Shown: piece by piece, positions 31,808-39,199 of the stretch
Layout: the number at the start of each line of letters is the position of its first letter
How positions within the stretch are numbered: position 1 is the first letter of the stretch
NCBI GenBank assembly: GCA_049323795.1
Contig: JBMOOH010000031.1
Span: 47,698-111,697 of the forward strand
From: JAOADN01 sp049323795
Lineage (GTDB): Bacteria; Pseudomonadota; Alphaproteobacteria; Rhodobacterales; Rhodobacteraceae
DNA: 64,000 nt
Direction of reading: 5' to 3'
Notes under the pieces: model-generated
What the model was told of the DNA's origin: nothing
What the model saw: only the letters and a program-made list of their open reading frames with translations
The model's database searches: none
Translations under genes and position numbers: made by a program

Positions 31808-33124
31808 TCACGCCGCCCCGTCCGAGAGGCCGGCGCGCCCCGTAGGCCCTGCGCCGGGCTTCGGCCGGCCGAGGCGCGGATGGAGACGCCCCGAGATGAC
31901 GAAGGTGAGCGCGAAGATGAGGCCCGTCACCGCGAAGATGCCCGTGACCGGCGCGACGAGGAGGACGAGCCAGGCCAGTCCCGGCGTCACCACGCTCGAG
32001 ACGTCGCGGAAGCTCGCATAGACCGCCGACATCTCGGTCCGCTCGGCGGGGCGGACCGAGATCAGGAAGGGCAGCCCGCCATAGACGTCGAGCATGACGA
32101 GGAACAGGGACGCCGCCACCATCGCCACCACGGCGAGCGGCGGCCAGGCATCGGCGAGGCCCGCCAGAAGGAAGAGGCCGGCACCGAAGGCGAAGGCGAT
32201 GCGCACACCGGTCCGCAGGCTCCGCTTCTGGAGCCAGCGCAGGATGAAGGGCGAAAGGAACAGCATCGCGTTCGACAGCGAATAGGCCCAGCTCGCGATC
32301 CGGTCGCCGAGACCCGATTCGATGGCAAAGATCGGCAGGTACACGACATAGACCCACCAGCCGACCGACCGGACCACGGCAAAGAGCCAGCCGGCCACCA
32401 GCCGCGGCTGGCGCATGAAGCGCCCGATATAGGCGACCGGGTTCGGCGCTGCGCCGCTCGCCCGCAGGATCACCCGGCCGTTGCCCATGCGCATCGCCCA
32501 GAAGGCGACCAGCATCGCACCGGCCGCCCCCATCGTCGCAAGGAAGGGCAGCGGCGCCCAGACCTTCCACAGCACGACCCCCAGCACCGGCCCCACCGCC
32601 CAGGGCAGCGCGCTGTAGAAGAGCTTCAGCGTCTCGGTCCGGCCGAGATCCTCGCGCGCGATGTAGTCCATGAGGTAGGCGCTCATCGCGATGAAGCAGG
32701 TCACGGTTCCGAACCAGTTCAGGACCATGCCGAGCGGGGCCAGGACCGGCCCGCCGATGATCGCAAGCGCCGGCCCGAGGAAGTAGAACCCGGCCCCGAT
32801 CGTGTAGAGCCAGCGGCGGGGGATCTTCTGCCCGACCCAGGGCACCATCGTCCCGAAGATCAGCGAGGCGACACCCGCGGCGAGGTACACGGCGCTGACC
32901 GTCTGCGCGCTGCCCAGCGCCTGGTACATCACCAGCGGCCAGACCGAGGACAGGACGGCCCTCGCCGTCGCGTCGAGCCCCGCGAGAATCGCGAAGCTCC
33001 TGGCACCGGGCAGGGGCGCGCGGCGCAGCCAGTCGGGGGTGTAGCGGCCGATCACGGGGGGGTCCTCCGCCGCCGATCCGACTCCCGTTCCGCCCCGCGG
33101 TCGCGGCGCTTTGCGACGCCGCAT
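31808..33124 (-). CDS. MFS transporter
   Basis: 438-residue permease with about 12 predicted membrane helices between residues 40 and 415. An early loop GTMVPWVGQKIPRRWLYTIG corresponds to the MFS loop 2-3 signature, and a cytoplasmic-facing middle loop (AAPNPVAYIGRFMRQPR) separates the halves. Cargo cannot be told from sequence. The C-terminal tail is Gly/Pro/Ala-rich. It lies 15 bp after recO on the same strand, so it may be co-transcribed with recO, and converges with mcd. Confidence 0.9.
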   Translation of the reverse strand: MRRRKAPRPRGGTGVGSAAEDPPVIGRYTPDWLRRAPLPGARSFAILAGLDATARAVLSSVWPLVMYQALGSAQTVSAVYLAAGVASLIFGTMVPWVGQKIPRRWLYTIGAGFYFLGPALAIIGGPVLAPLGMVLNWFGTVTCFIAMSAYLMDYIAREDLGRTETLKLFYSALPWAVGPVLGVVLWKVWAPLPFLATMGAAGAMLVAFWAMRMGNGRVILRASGAAPNPVAYIGRFMRQPRLVAGWLFAVVRSVGWWVYVVYLPIFAIESGLGDRIASWAYSLSNAMLFLSPFILRWLQKRSLRTGVRIAFAFGAGLFLLAGLADAWPPLAVVAMVAASLFLVMLDVYGGLPFLISVRPAERTEMSAVYASFRDVSSVVTPGLAWLVLLVAPVTGIFAVTGLIFALTFVISGRLHPRLGRPKPGAGPTGRAGLSDGAA

Positions 33125-33139
33125 GTCGCTTTGGTTCGT

Positions 33140-33913
33140 TCAGCCCCGGCGTGCCGTCAGGGCCGCGACCAGCCGCCGCCGCGCCTCGGGCAGCGCCCCT
33201 TCGCCCCGGTCCGCCGCCAGGCGGCCTTCGAGGAAGAAGCCCGTGGTCGCGAACCCGTCGGCCAGCCCCCCCGGATCGCCCAGCCGGTCGCAGAGGCATC
33301 CGGGCAGCGGCAAGAGCCGGTCGGCCCACTGCCCCGCCCCCGCCCGCGACACCGCCCGCCCGGTCTTCGGGCTGACATAGGCAAGGCCCTCGGTCGCGCC
33401 CGTCACCGCGCAGGCCGACAGGTCGAGCCCGTATCCCGTCTGTTCCAGAAGCAGAAGCTCCCAGGCGAGGTAGTCCCGCGCCCAGTCCGCCCCGCCCCGA
33501 TCCGTCCCGCCCCGATCCGTCCCGCCCCGATCCGTCCCGCCCCGGTCGAAGGCGTCCATCAGGTCCGCCGTCGCGGCATAGAGGTCCGCGTGCGGCTCGC
33601 GTTCGGGCAGGGCGAGGCGGATCAGCGCGCAGACGGCGTTCAGGCCCAGAAGCCCCATGCGATCGGCCAGGATACCCGACCGCGCACGCACCGGCTCGAC
33701 CGCGTAGCTGCCGATGTGCTCGTCGAGCCGCGCCCGCCACGTCACCTGAAGCTGCGCGCCGGGCTGGAGCGTCGGGGCAAGCCTGCGCGACCCGCCTCCC
33801 GGCACGACGCCGGCATGGAGGCCATGCGCCGCGGTGAACACCTCGATGATCGCCGCGCTCTCGCCGTGCCCGCGCACGGAAATGAGCATGCCCTCGTCGC
33901 GCCACTCCAGCAT
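33140..33913 (-). CDS. recO: DNA repair protein RecO
   Basis: 257-residue recombination mediator that, with RecR, loads RecA at gaps in SSB-coated DNA. It starts MLEWRDEGMLISVRGHGES, the OB-fold domain typical of alphaproteobacterial RecO, followed by an all-helical domain (LNAVCALIRLALPEREPHADLYAATADLMDAF). The sequence DRGGT is repeated in tandem at about residues 122-142, encoded by a 15-bp minisatellite; it lies in the loop between helices. C-terminal segment GLAYVSPKTGRAVSRAGAG is normal. The four-Cys zinc site of some RecO proteins is not complete here. Confidence 0.95.
   Translation of the reverse strand: MLEWRDEGMLISVRGHGESAAIIEVFTAAHGLHAGVVPGGGSRRLAPTLQPGAQLQVTWRARLDEHIGSYAVEPVRARSGILADRMGLLGLNAVCALIRLALPEREPHADLYAATADLMDAFDRGGTDRGGTDRGGTDRGGADWARDYLAWELLLLEQTGYGLDLSACAVTGATEGLAYVSPKTGRAVSRAGAGQWADRLLPLPGCLCDRLGDPGGLADGFATTGFFLEGRLAADRGEGALPEARRRLVAALTARRG
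33491..33550 (-). repeat. 15-bp in-frame minisatellite inside recO
   Basis: The unit CCCGCCCCGATCCGT (plus-strand reading) occurs three times without a mismatch at 33491-33505, 33506-33520 and 33521-33535, followed by a degenerate copy to 33550. Read on the coding strand it gives repeated DRGGT. A unit length divisible by three keeps the frame, so copy-number change would only lengthen or shorten the loop. Confidence 0.9.
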
Positions 33914-33955
33914 CGGGCGACTATCCCGCTGCCGGCGCGGAGCCGCAAGGGCCGT

Positions 33956-34288
33956 TCACCCCAGCCCCTCCTCGTCGAGAAGCGTACGCCCGTCCCGCGC
34001 CTCGACCTCGATCACCCAGAGGTCGGGGTCGGTCCGGCGCTGCCGTGCGATGGCGGCGTCGATCTCGGGCTCGGGGCCGTCGCGGAGTGCGACCCAGGCA
34101 CGGGCGCCGGTCGAGAGATCGAAGCTGCGGATATAGGCCGTCGCGCGCCCGTCGAGCGTCGCGCACTTCACCAGCACCGCGCCCGCCGTCGTATCGCCGC
34201 GCGCCGCAACATAGGCGGGGATGTTCGCGAGTTCGAGGCGCCTGAGATAGGCGCGAACCCAGAAGTCGGCGGTCAGGCGCGCGGTCAT
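33956..34288 (-). CDS. DUF1491 family protein
   Basis: 110 residues, starting MTARLTADFWVRAYLRRLE. Family-typical blocks are IPAYVAARGDTTAGAVLVK, AYIRSFDLSTGARAWV and DPDLWVIEVEARDGRTLL(D)EEG. No function is known for DUF1491; it is restricted mainly to alphaproteobacteria and often sits beside recO, as here (42-bp spacer). Probably co-transcribed with recO. Confidence 0.92.
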   Translation of the reverse strand: MTARLTADFWVRAYLRRLELANIPAYVAARGDTTAGAVLVKCATLDGRATAYIRSFDLSTGARAWVALRDGPEPEIDAAIARQRRTDPDLWVIEVEARDGRTLLDEEGLG

Positions 34289-34346
34289 GGGCGGAAGGCA
34301 ACACGTCTCAGGGCGCCCGGCGCAAGCGCTTTCGCAAGGATCCGCA

Positions 34347-34850
34347 TCAGATCTCCACCCAGTGCCCGAAGGCCACCTTCGCCTCCCACGCTCCCGGCCG
34401 GCCGGCGCGGTGGAGCGCCGCGCGGATCGGTCCCATGTGGGTGACGATGAGCGCGCCGCCCCCGGCCTCGGCCAGCGCGGCGGACACCCGCGCGGCCATC
34501 TCGTCCACGGTCTCGCCCCCGTGCGGCCGCGCCCCCGTCAGGTCCGCCGCCCAGGCGTCGAGATCGCCGCGCGGAACCGCGTCCCAGCGCAGCCCCTCCC
34601 ACCGCCCGAAGTCGAGTTCCCGAAGCCGCGGATCGACCGACAGCGCCAGCCCCCGCGCCCCTGCCAGCGCCTCGGCCAGTCGCAGGCAGCGCGCAAGCGG
34701 GCTTGACACGACGCGCCCTGCCACGGGCAGTTGCGCCACCAGCCGGCGCCCCTCGTTCGCAAGGTCCGGTCCCGGCGGCAGGTCGGTCACGCCGTAGCAC
34801 ACACCCTCCGACCCGACGGGCCGCGTGTGCCGGAGCAGGATCAGACCCAT
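34347..34850 (-). CDS. cobC: Histidine phosphatase family protein, probable alpha-ribazole phosphatase
   Basis: 167 residues from the ATG at 34850 (MGLILLRHTRPVG). Seen: the catalytic LLRHTRP (phosphohistidine in the RHG-type motif), VVSSPLARCLRLAEAL, LRELDFGRWEG, and the second catalytic block ALIVTHMGPIRAAL. The gene overlaps cobS by ten bases, so removal of phosphate from alpha-ribazole-5'-phosphate (or cobalamin-5'-phosphate) in nucleotide-loop assembly is the most likely role. Related phosphoglycerate-mutase-like phosphatases cannot be excluded from sequence alone. Confidence 0.9.
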   Translation of the reverse strand: MGLILLRHTRPVGSEGVCYGVTDLPPGPDLANEGRRLVAQLPVAGRVVSSPLARCLRLAEALAGARGLALSVDPRLRELDFGRWEGLRWDAVPRGDLDAWAADLTGARPHGGETVDEMAARVSAALAEAGGGALIVTHMGPIRAALHRAGRPGAWEAKVAFGHWVEI

Positions 34851-35602
34851 GCGAGCAGCCCCAGCAGGAACCCGATCTCGGAACACTGCTGCACCGCGCC
34901 GAGGCAGTCGCCCGTATAGCCGCCGAGCCGCCGCTCGAACCGCCGCCGCATCAGGACGTGGCCGAGGACGAGACCCGCCAGCCCCGCCAGCCCCGCCATC
35001 GGCCCGAGCGCGACGGCCACCGGCAGCAGCGCCACCGCGCCCGACACCAGCGGCACCGCCAGATCCCCGGCCGCGATCCCCTCCGACACGGGCTTGCCCG
35101 TCCCGTGGTCGCGCACGTAGCTCGACGTCGCGAGCACGACGACCGCCGACGCCCGGCTGGCCGCATGGACACCGACCAGCACCCAGGGCACCGCCCACGG
35201 GGGCAACGCCGCAAGGACGGCGACCTTTCCGGCAAGCATCATCGTCAGCCCCGCCGTGCCATAGGTGCCGAGCCGGCTGTCCCGCATGATCTCGAGCGCG
35301 CGTTCCCGCGTCGTGCCGCCGCCGAGGCCGTCGCAGGCATCGGCGAAGCCGTCCTCGTGGAAGCACCCGGTGAGCAGAAGTCCGAAGGCGGTCGAGGCGA
35401 GGGCCGCCACGACGGGGGGCCAGACCAGCGCGCCCGCCCAGAAGACCAGCCCCGTCAGCGCGCCCGCCAGCGCCCCGGCCGCCGGGTGCCAGCGGGCCGA
35501 GGCGGCCATGCGTTCGGGCGTGTAGCCCGGGTCCGGCACCGGGATCCGCGTCAGGAACTGCACGGCCAGCAGGAACGACGCCCATTCGTCGCGCAACGTC
35601 AT
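34841..35602 (-). CDS. cobS: Adenosylcobinamide-GDP ribazoletransferase (cobalamin synthase)
   Basis: 253-residue integral membrane enzyme joining adenosylcobinamide-GDP with alpha-ribazole (phosphate) in the last step of B12 assembly. Seen: FLTRIPVP near the N-terminus, the metal-binding/active-site segment FHEDGFADACDGLGGG, DSRLGTYGTAGL, and several hydrophobic helices across the chain. It starts at 35602, overlapping the cobT stop (ATGA), and ends inside cobC. Confidence 0.96.
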   Translation of the reverse strand: MTLRDEWASFLLAVQFLTRIPVPDPGYTPERMAASARWHPAAGALAGALTGLVFWAGALVWPPVVAALASTAFGLLLTGCFHEDGFADACDGLGGGTTRERALEIMRDSRLGTYGTAGLTMMLAGKVAVLAALPPWAVPWVLVGVHAASRASAVVVLATSSYVRDHGTGKPVSEGIAAGDLAVPLVSGAVALLPVAVALGPMAGLAGLAGLVLGHVLMRRRFERRLGGYTGDCLGAVQQCSEIGFLLGLLAWV

Positions 35603-36609
35603 GCCCGGCTGACCCCCGCACTCTCGAAGCTCGCCATGTCGGTCAGCATCGCCGCCGCGGCCTGCAGAAGCGGCCAGGCGAGCAGCGCGCCCGTCCCCTC
35701 GCCGAGCCTCAGGCCCAGCGACAGGAGCGGCTCGGCCCGAAGCGCGTTCAGGACCGCCCGGTGGCCCGCCTCTTCCGAGAGATGCGCGAAGACGAGCGCG
35801 CCCCGGATGCCGGGATCGATCGACAGGGCGGCTGCCGCGGCGGCGGTGGCGATGAAGCCGTCCACCAGCACGACGCGGCCCCCGCGCGTCGCGCCGGTCA
35901 TCGCGCCCGCCATCATGGCGATCTCGAACCCGCCGTATTCGGCCAGTGCCGCGCGCCCGCCCAGCCGGTCCGCCGTCCGGGCCGCAGCCCGCTCCAGCAC
36001 CGCCCGCTTCCGCGCGAGCCCGGCATCGTCCACGCCGGTGCCCCGCCCGACGAGCGGGCCGACGGCCAGGCCCAGCGCCTTGGCCGAGACCAGCGCGGCG
36101 GCGGAGGTGTTGGCGATGCCCATCTCGCCGAAGGCCACCGCATCGGCCGTCGCCGCGCGGCCCAGCGCCTCGCCTTCGGCCAGCGCCCGGTCGCACTCGG
36201 CGGCCGACATCGCGGGGCCCTGCGCCGAATTCGCCGTCCCCGCCCCGATCCGCCGCGGCAGAAGGTCCGGATGGGCCATCGGCTCGCCCGCGACGCCCGC
36301 ATCCACGACCGTGACCGAGGCGCCCAGGGCCCGCGCGAAAACCGTCGCCGCGGCCCCGCCCGACAGGAAGTTCAGCACCATCTGCCGCGTCACCTCGGCG
36401 GGATAGGCCGACACGCCCTCGGCCGCGATGCCGTGGTCGGCGGCGAAGATCGTCAGCGCGCAGGTCTCCATCCGGGGCCGCAGCGTCCCCTGCACGCGCG
36501 CGATCTGCGCCGCCAGCGCCTCGATCCGGCCAAGCGCGCCCGGGGGCTTCGTCTTGCCGTCGATGGCGGCGGCGAGCCGCGTCTCGAAATCCGTCATTCC
36601 GGTCATCAT
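35599..36609 (-). CDS. cobT: Nicotinate-nucleotide--dimethylbenzimidazole phosphoribosyltransferase
   Basis: 336-residue enzyme making alpha-ribazole-5'-phosphate from nicotinate mononucleotide and DMB. I start it at 36609 (MMTGMTDFETR), where GGAAGGG lies five bases upstream and the ATG overlaps the stop of the lysE-type gene. Seen: FAADHGIAAEGVSAYPAEVT, FGEMGIANTSAAAL, GTGVDDAGLARKR and the C-terminal catalytic LGEGTGALLAWPLLQ with the conserved Glu. It is translationally coupled to cobS. Confidence 0.96.
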   Translation of the reverse strand: MMTGMTDFETRLAAAIDGKTKPPGALGRIEALAAQIARVQGTLRPRMETCALTIFAADHGIAAEGVSAYPAEVTRQMVLNFLSGGAAATVFARALGASVTVVDAGVAGEPMAHPDLLPRRIGAGTANSAQGPAMSAAECDRALAEGEALGRAATADAVAFGEMGIANTSAAALVSAKALGLAVGPLVGRGTGVDDAGLARKRAVLERAAARTADRLGGRAALAEYGGFEIAMMAGAMTGATRGGRVVLVDGFIATAAAAAALSIDPGIRGALVFAHLSEEAGHRAVLNALRAEPLLSLGLRLGEGTGALLAWPLLQAAAAMLTDMASFESAGVSRA

Positions 36610-37247
36610 CCGGCCCTTCCGCTTGTCCATGCGAACCACACAGCCACACCGAACAGCGCCACCGCCAGCGCGCGCCGGACGGTACGGCTCTTCTCCCTGT
36701 CGGTCAGCAGGGCCCGGGCCGTGCCGGCCAGCGTCACGATGCCCGCGTGAACGGTCGTCGCGATCGCGACGTAGAACGCCGTCAGGACGAGCGTCTGCGG
36801 GATGAGCGGCCCTGTGTCCGCCGTGAAGGCAGGAAGAACCGACACGAAGAAGAGCGCCGCCTTGGGGTTGAGAAGGTTGGTCACGAGGCCGCGACGGAAG
36901 AAGGCGCCAGCCCCCGCGCCGCCCTCATGGCCATCCTCGCGCCCGTCGGCCGCCCGCCAGGCATCCCAGGCGAGCCACACGAGGTAGGCGATCCCCGCCC
37001 AGCGCAGAACCTGCCACGCGGCAGGCCGCTCGGTCATCAGCGCGGCGAGTCCGAGGGAGGACGCGACCCCCACGGCGAACAGCCCGAGGAAGACGCCGGC
37101 CACCGCCGCATAGCCCTTCGGACGGCCCTCGCTGACCGTCACCACGGCGAGCCAGGTCATGTTCGGCCCCGGCGTCACCTCGATCAGTGCGGATGCCAGC
37201 GCGAATGTCGCCAGCGCCTCGGCGGGTATTCCTGCAAGCCACGTCAC
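36606..37247 (-). CDS. LysE/RhtB family exporter
   Basis: 213-residue membrane protein with about six helices. The family signature is seen at ALIEVTPGPNMTWLAVVTVSEGRPKG (residues 20-45), and NLLNPKAALFFVSVLPAF in the middle. It starts with GTG two bases after the hemF stop and its own stop overlaps the cobT ATG, so it is embedded in the hemF-cobT operon. The family exports amino acids or similar small molecules; a role in the cobalamin operon is not established. Confidence 0.9.
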   Translation of the reverse strand: MTWLAGIPAEALATFALASALIEVTPGPNMTWLAVVTVSEGRPKGYAAVAGVFLGLFAVGVASSLGLAALMTERPAAWQVLRWAGIAYLVWLAWDAWRAADGREDGHEGGAGAGAFFRRGLVTNLLNPKAALFFVSVLPAFTADTGPLIPQTLVLTAFYVAIATTVHAGIVTLAGTARALLTDREKSRTVRRALAVALFGVAVWFAWTSGRAG

Positions 37248-37248
37248 C

Positions 37249-38148
37249 TCACGGCCACTTGGCGACGGGCGGCAGGCTCATCAGCACCGCGTTCGCGTCG
37301 TGCCCGGTTTCCAGGCCGAACTTCGTGCCGCGGTCATAGACGAGGTTGTATTCGGCATAGAGCCCGCGATGGACGAGCTGCGCCTCGCGGTCAGCCTCGG
37401 TCCAGGCCTGTCCCCGCCGCCTGTCGACGAGCGGCACGAAGGCCGGCAGGAAGGCGCGGCCCACGTCCTGCGTGAAGGCGAAGTCCGCCTCCCAGGAATC
37501 GTGCTCGGGGCCCCCGGTGTTGAGGTCGTCGAAGAAGATGCCGCCGACGCCGCGCGCCCGCCCGCGATGGGGAACAAAGAAGTAGTCGTCGGCCCAGGCC
37601 TTGAAGCGGTCGTAGCGGTCGGCCCCGTGCGGGTCGCAATGGGCCTTCAGGACAGCGTGGAAGGCCGCCGTGTCCTCGCCGTACTCGATGCAGGGGTTGA
37701 GGTCCGACCCGCCCCCGAACCACCAGGCATGCGGCGTCCAGAACATCCGCGTGTTCATGTGGACGGCCGGCGTGTGCGGGTTGACCATGTGGGCGACGAG
37801 GCTGATCCCGCTCGCCCAGAAGCGCGGGTCCCTGTCCATCCCCGGAATGCCCCGCGCCGCCATCGCCTTCTGCGCCCGCTCGCCGAGCGTGCCGTGCACC
37901 GTCGAGACGTTGACGCCCACCTTCTCGAACACGCGCCCCCCGCGCATCACGCTCATCAGCCCCCCGCCGCAGTCGCCGCCGTTGCCGTCGGGCGCGGCGC
38001 GGCGCGTCTCGCTCACCTCGAACCGGCCCAGTGCGCCCGGACCGTCGTGCCGGTCCTCGAGCGCCTCGAAGGCCGCCACGATGCTGTCGCGCAGGTCGCG
38101 GAACCACGCCGAGGCGCGCGCCTTCCTGTCGTCCATCCCTTCGGCCAC
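37249..38148 (-). CDS. hemF: Oxygen-dependent coproporphyrinogen-III oxidase
   Basis: 299-residue cytoplasmic enzyme that converts coproporphyrinogen III to protoporphyrinogen IX with O2. I start it at the GTG at 38148 because GGGAGG lies seven bases upstream; the alternative ATG at 38136 has its purine run directly abutting it. Seen: GGGLMSVMRGGRVFEKVGVNVSTVHG, HMNTRMFWTPHAWWFGGGSDLNP, FFDDLNTGG and YAEYNLVYDRGTKFGLETG, all conserved in HemF. Placing haem synthesis upstream of cobalamin genes joins two tetrapyrrole pathways in one operon. Confidence 0.96.
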   Translation of the reverse strand: MAEGMDDRKARASAWFRDLRDSIVAAFEALEDRHDGPGALGRFEVSETRRAAPDGNGGDCGGGLMSVMRGGRVFEKVGVNVSTVHGTLGERAQKAMAARGIPGMDRDPRFWASGISLVAHMVNPHTPAVHMNTRMFWTPHAWWFGGGSDLNPCIEYGEDTAAFHAVLKAHCDPHGADRYDRFKAWADDYFFVPHRGRARGVGGIFFDDLNTGGPEHDSWEADFAFTQDVGRAFLPAFVPLVDRRRGQAWTEADREAQLVHRGLYAEYNLVYDRGTKFGLETGHDANAVLMSLPPVAKWP

Positions 38149-38212
38149 TTCCCCGCCTCCCGGCGCCCCCCCCCGGCCCGCCGCGGGGCCATGACGTCCG
38201 GCCTTGCCCAGG

Positions 38213-38308
38213 GCCTGTCCGACGCAGACAGAAGCGTCAGACAGGCTCTGGCTTCCTGGTGGTCGCCTGTCTCTCGACAAAACCGGAGTCCACTTTTGTC
38301 GGACAGGC
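38213..38308. repeat. Paired hairpin intergenic repeat
   Basis: In the 269-bp space upstream of hemF, two hairpins share the arm GCCTGTC. The first pairs GCCTGTCCGACGC (38213-38225) with GCGTCAGACAGGC (38234-38246). The second pairs GCCTGTC-TCT-CGACAAAA (38265-38282) with TTTTGTCGGACAGGC (38294-38308), with a 3-base bulge and an 11-base loop. The second resembles a dispersed alphaproteobacterial intergenic element containing GTCCACTTTT near a loop. Not a transposon: no ORF, no terminal duplication seen. Confidence 0.65.
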
Positions 38309-38417
38309 TCTAGCATCATCGGCACGGGCCCGCCAGTTGTGCCGATCCGGCTGTTCCCCCGGGCCGGCGTTCGGCTAAGCTGGCCCGGCCCGAGTCACTC
38401 CGGCAGCGAGTCGCCAG

Positions 38418-38786
38418 ATGCCGCCCCCGTTCCCGGCCCTTGCCGCCCTGATCGTCATCGCCGCCTGCACACCCGCCGGCTCTCGCTGTCCGTCCTCGAC
38501 CGCCAGCCGTGAACTCGGGACGGTCGACCGCCTGATCGCCGAGACGCGGACGACCATCGACCGCGGCTATGTGACCGAGCGCACGGGGTCAGGCTTCAGC
38601 TTCTGTCTCGGCGGCGGCGGCGACAACGTCGGCGTGAGCTTCTGCAACGGCCTCGGCGGCAGCCGGACGATGCCGATCGACAGGGCGGCCGAGCAGCGCA
38701 AGCTCGATTACCTCCTGCAGCGGCGCGCCGTCCTCGGTGAACAGGTCGCCGGCGAACAGGCGCTCTGCACCGCAAGGAATGCATGA
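38418..38786 (+). CDS. Putative lipoprotein, paralogue A
   Basis: 122 residues of unknown function. The signal MPPPFPALAALIVIAAC has a lipobox ending at Cys17. The mature part begins with a segment RELGTVDRLIAETRTTIDRGYV, a coiled-coil-like helix, then a Gly/Cys-rich middle (SFCLGGGGDNVGVSFCNGLGG), then PIDRAAEQRKLDYLLQRRAVL, a second helix. The same helix-middle-helix plan is present in the next gene, which overlaps by four bases (ATGA). No family recognised. Confidence 0.78.
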   Translation: MPPPFPALAALIVIAACTPAGSRCPSSTASRELGTVDRLIAETRTTIDRGYVTERTGSGFSFCLGGGGDNVGVSFCNGLGGSRTMPIDRAAEQRKLDYLLQRRAVLGEQVAGEQALCTARNA

Positions 38787-39196
38787 TGACGCTGAGGCTT
38801 CTTGCCGGACTGGGAACCTTCGTGGTCGTCTCGGGCTGCGCCACGGCGCTTCAGCAATGCGTCAATTCGAGCACCCGTGACCTGCGGACCGTCGAACGGC
38901 TGATCGGCGACACGCAGACGAACCTCTCGCGCGGCTACACCTACGAATTCTACGAGGTGACGGACACCCGCTGGCTGATCTGCGACTACCAGCAGGTTGG
39001 AACCGATCAGGCCGGCAAGCCCGTCGTCCGCCCGCGCTACTGCTTCGACGACGTGACACGCACCGAACGCCGCCCCGTCGCCATCGACCCGGCGGTCGAG
39101 AAGCGCAAGCTGGACGGCCTGATCCGGAAGCGCGCCGAACTCCTGAAGGCGGCGCAGCCCGCCATAGCGCAGTGCAAGGCGAAATATCCCGAGTGA
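38783..39196 (+). CDS. Putative lipoprotein, paralogue B
   Basis: 137 residues of unknown function. The signal ends in VVVSGC (lipobox Cys19). The mature part has RDLRTVERLIGDTQTNLSRGYTYEF, an acidic/aromatic middle, and PIDPAVEKRKLDGLIRKRAELL-type helix near the C-terminus (AIDPAVEKRKLDGLIRKRAEL), matching paralogue A in order and spacing. Translation is coupled to paralogue A. The pair is convergent with the methyltransferase gene. Likely an ancient tandem duplication of a small envelope protein. Confidence 0.8.
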   Translation: MMTLRLLAGLGTFVVVSGCATALQQCVNSSTRDLRTVERLIGDTQTNLSRGYTYEFYEVTDTRWLICDYQQVGTDQAGKPVVRPRYCFDDVTRTERRPVAIDPAVEKRKLDGLIRKRAELLKAAQPAIAQCKAKYPE

Positions 39197-39199
39197 TCC

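Noticed and set aside
31880..34444. An 854-codon plus-strand frame opposite the MFS, recO and DUF1491 genes
   Set aside because: Covers three genes with clear families on the other strand; the translation is low-complexity Arg/Glu/His.
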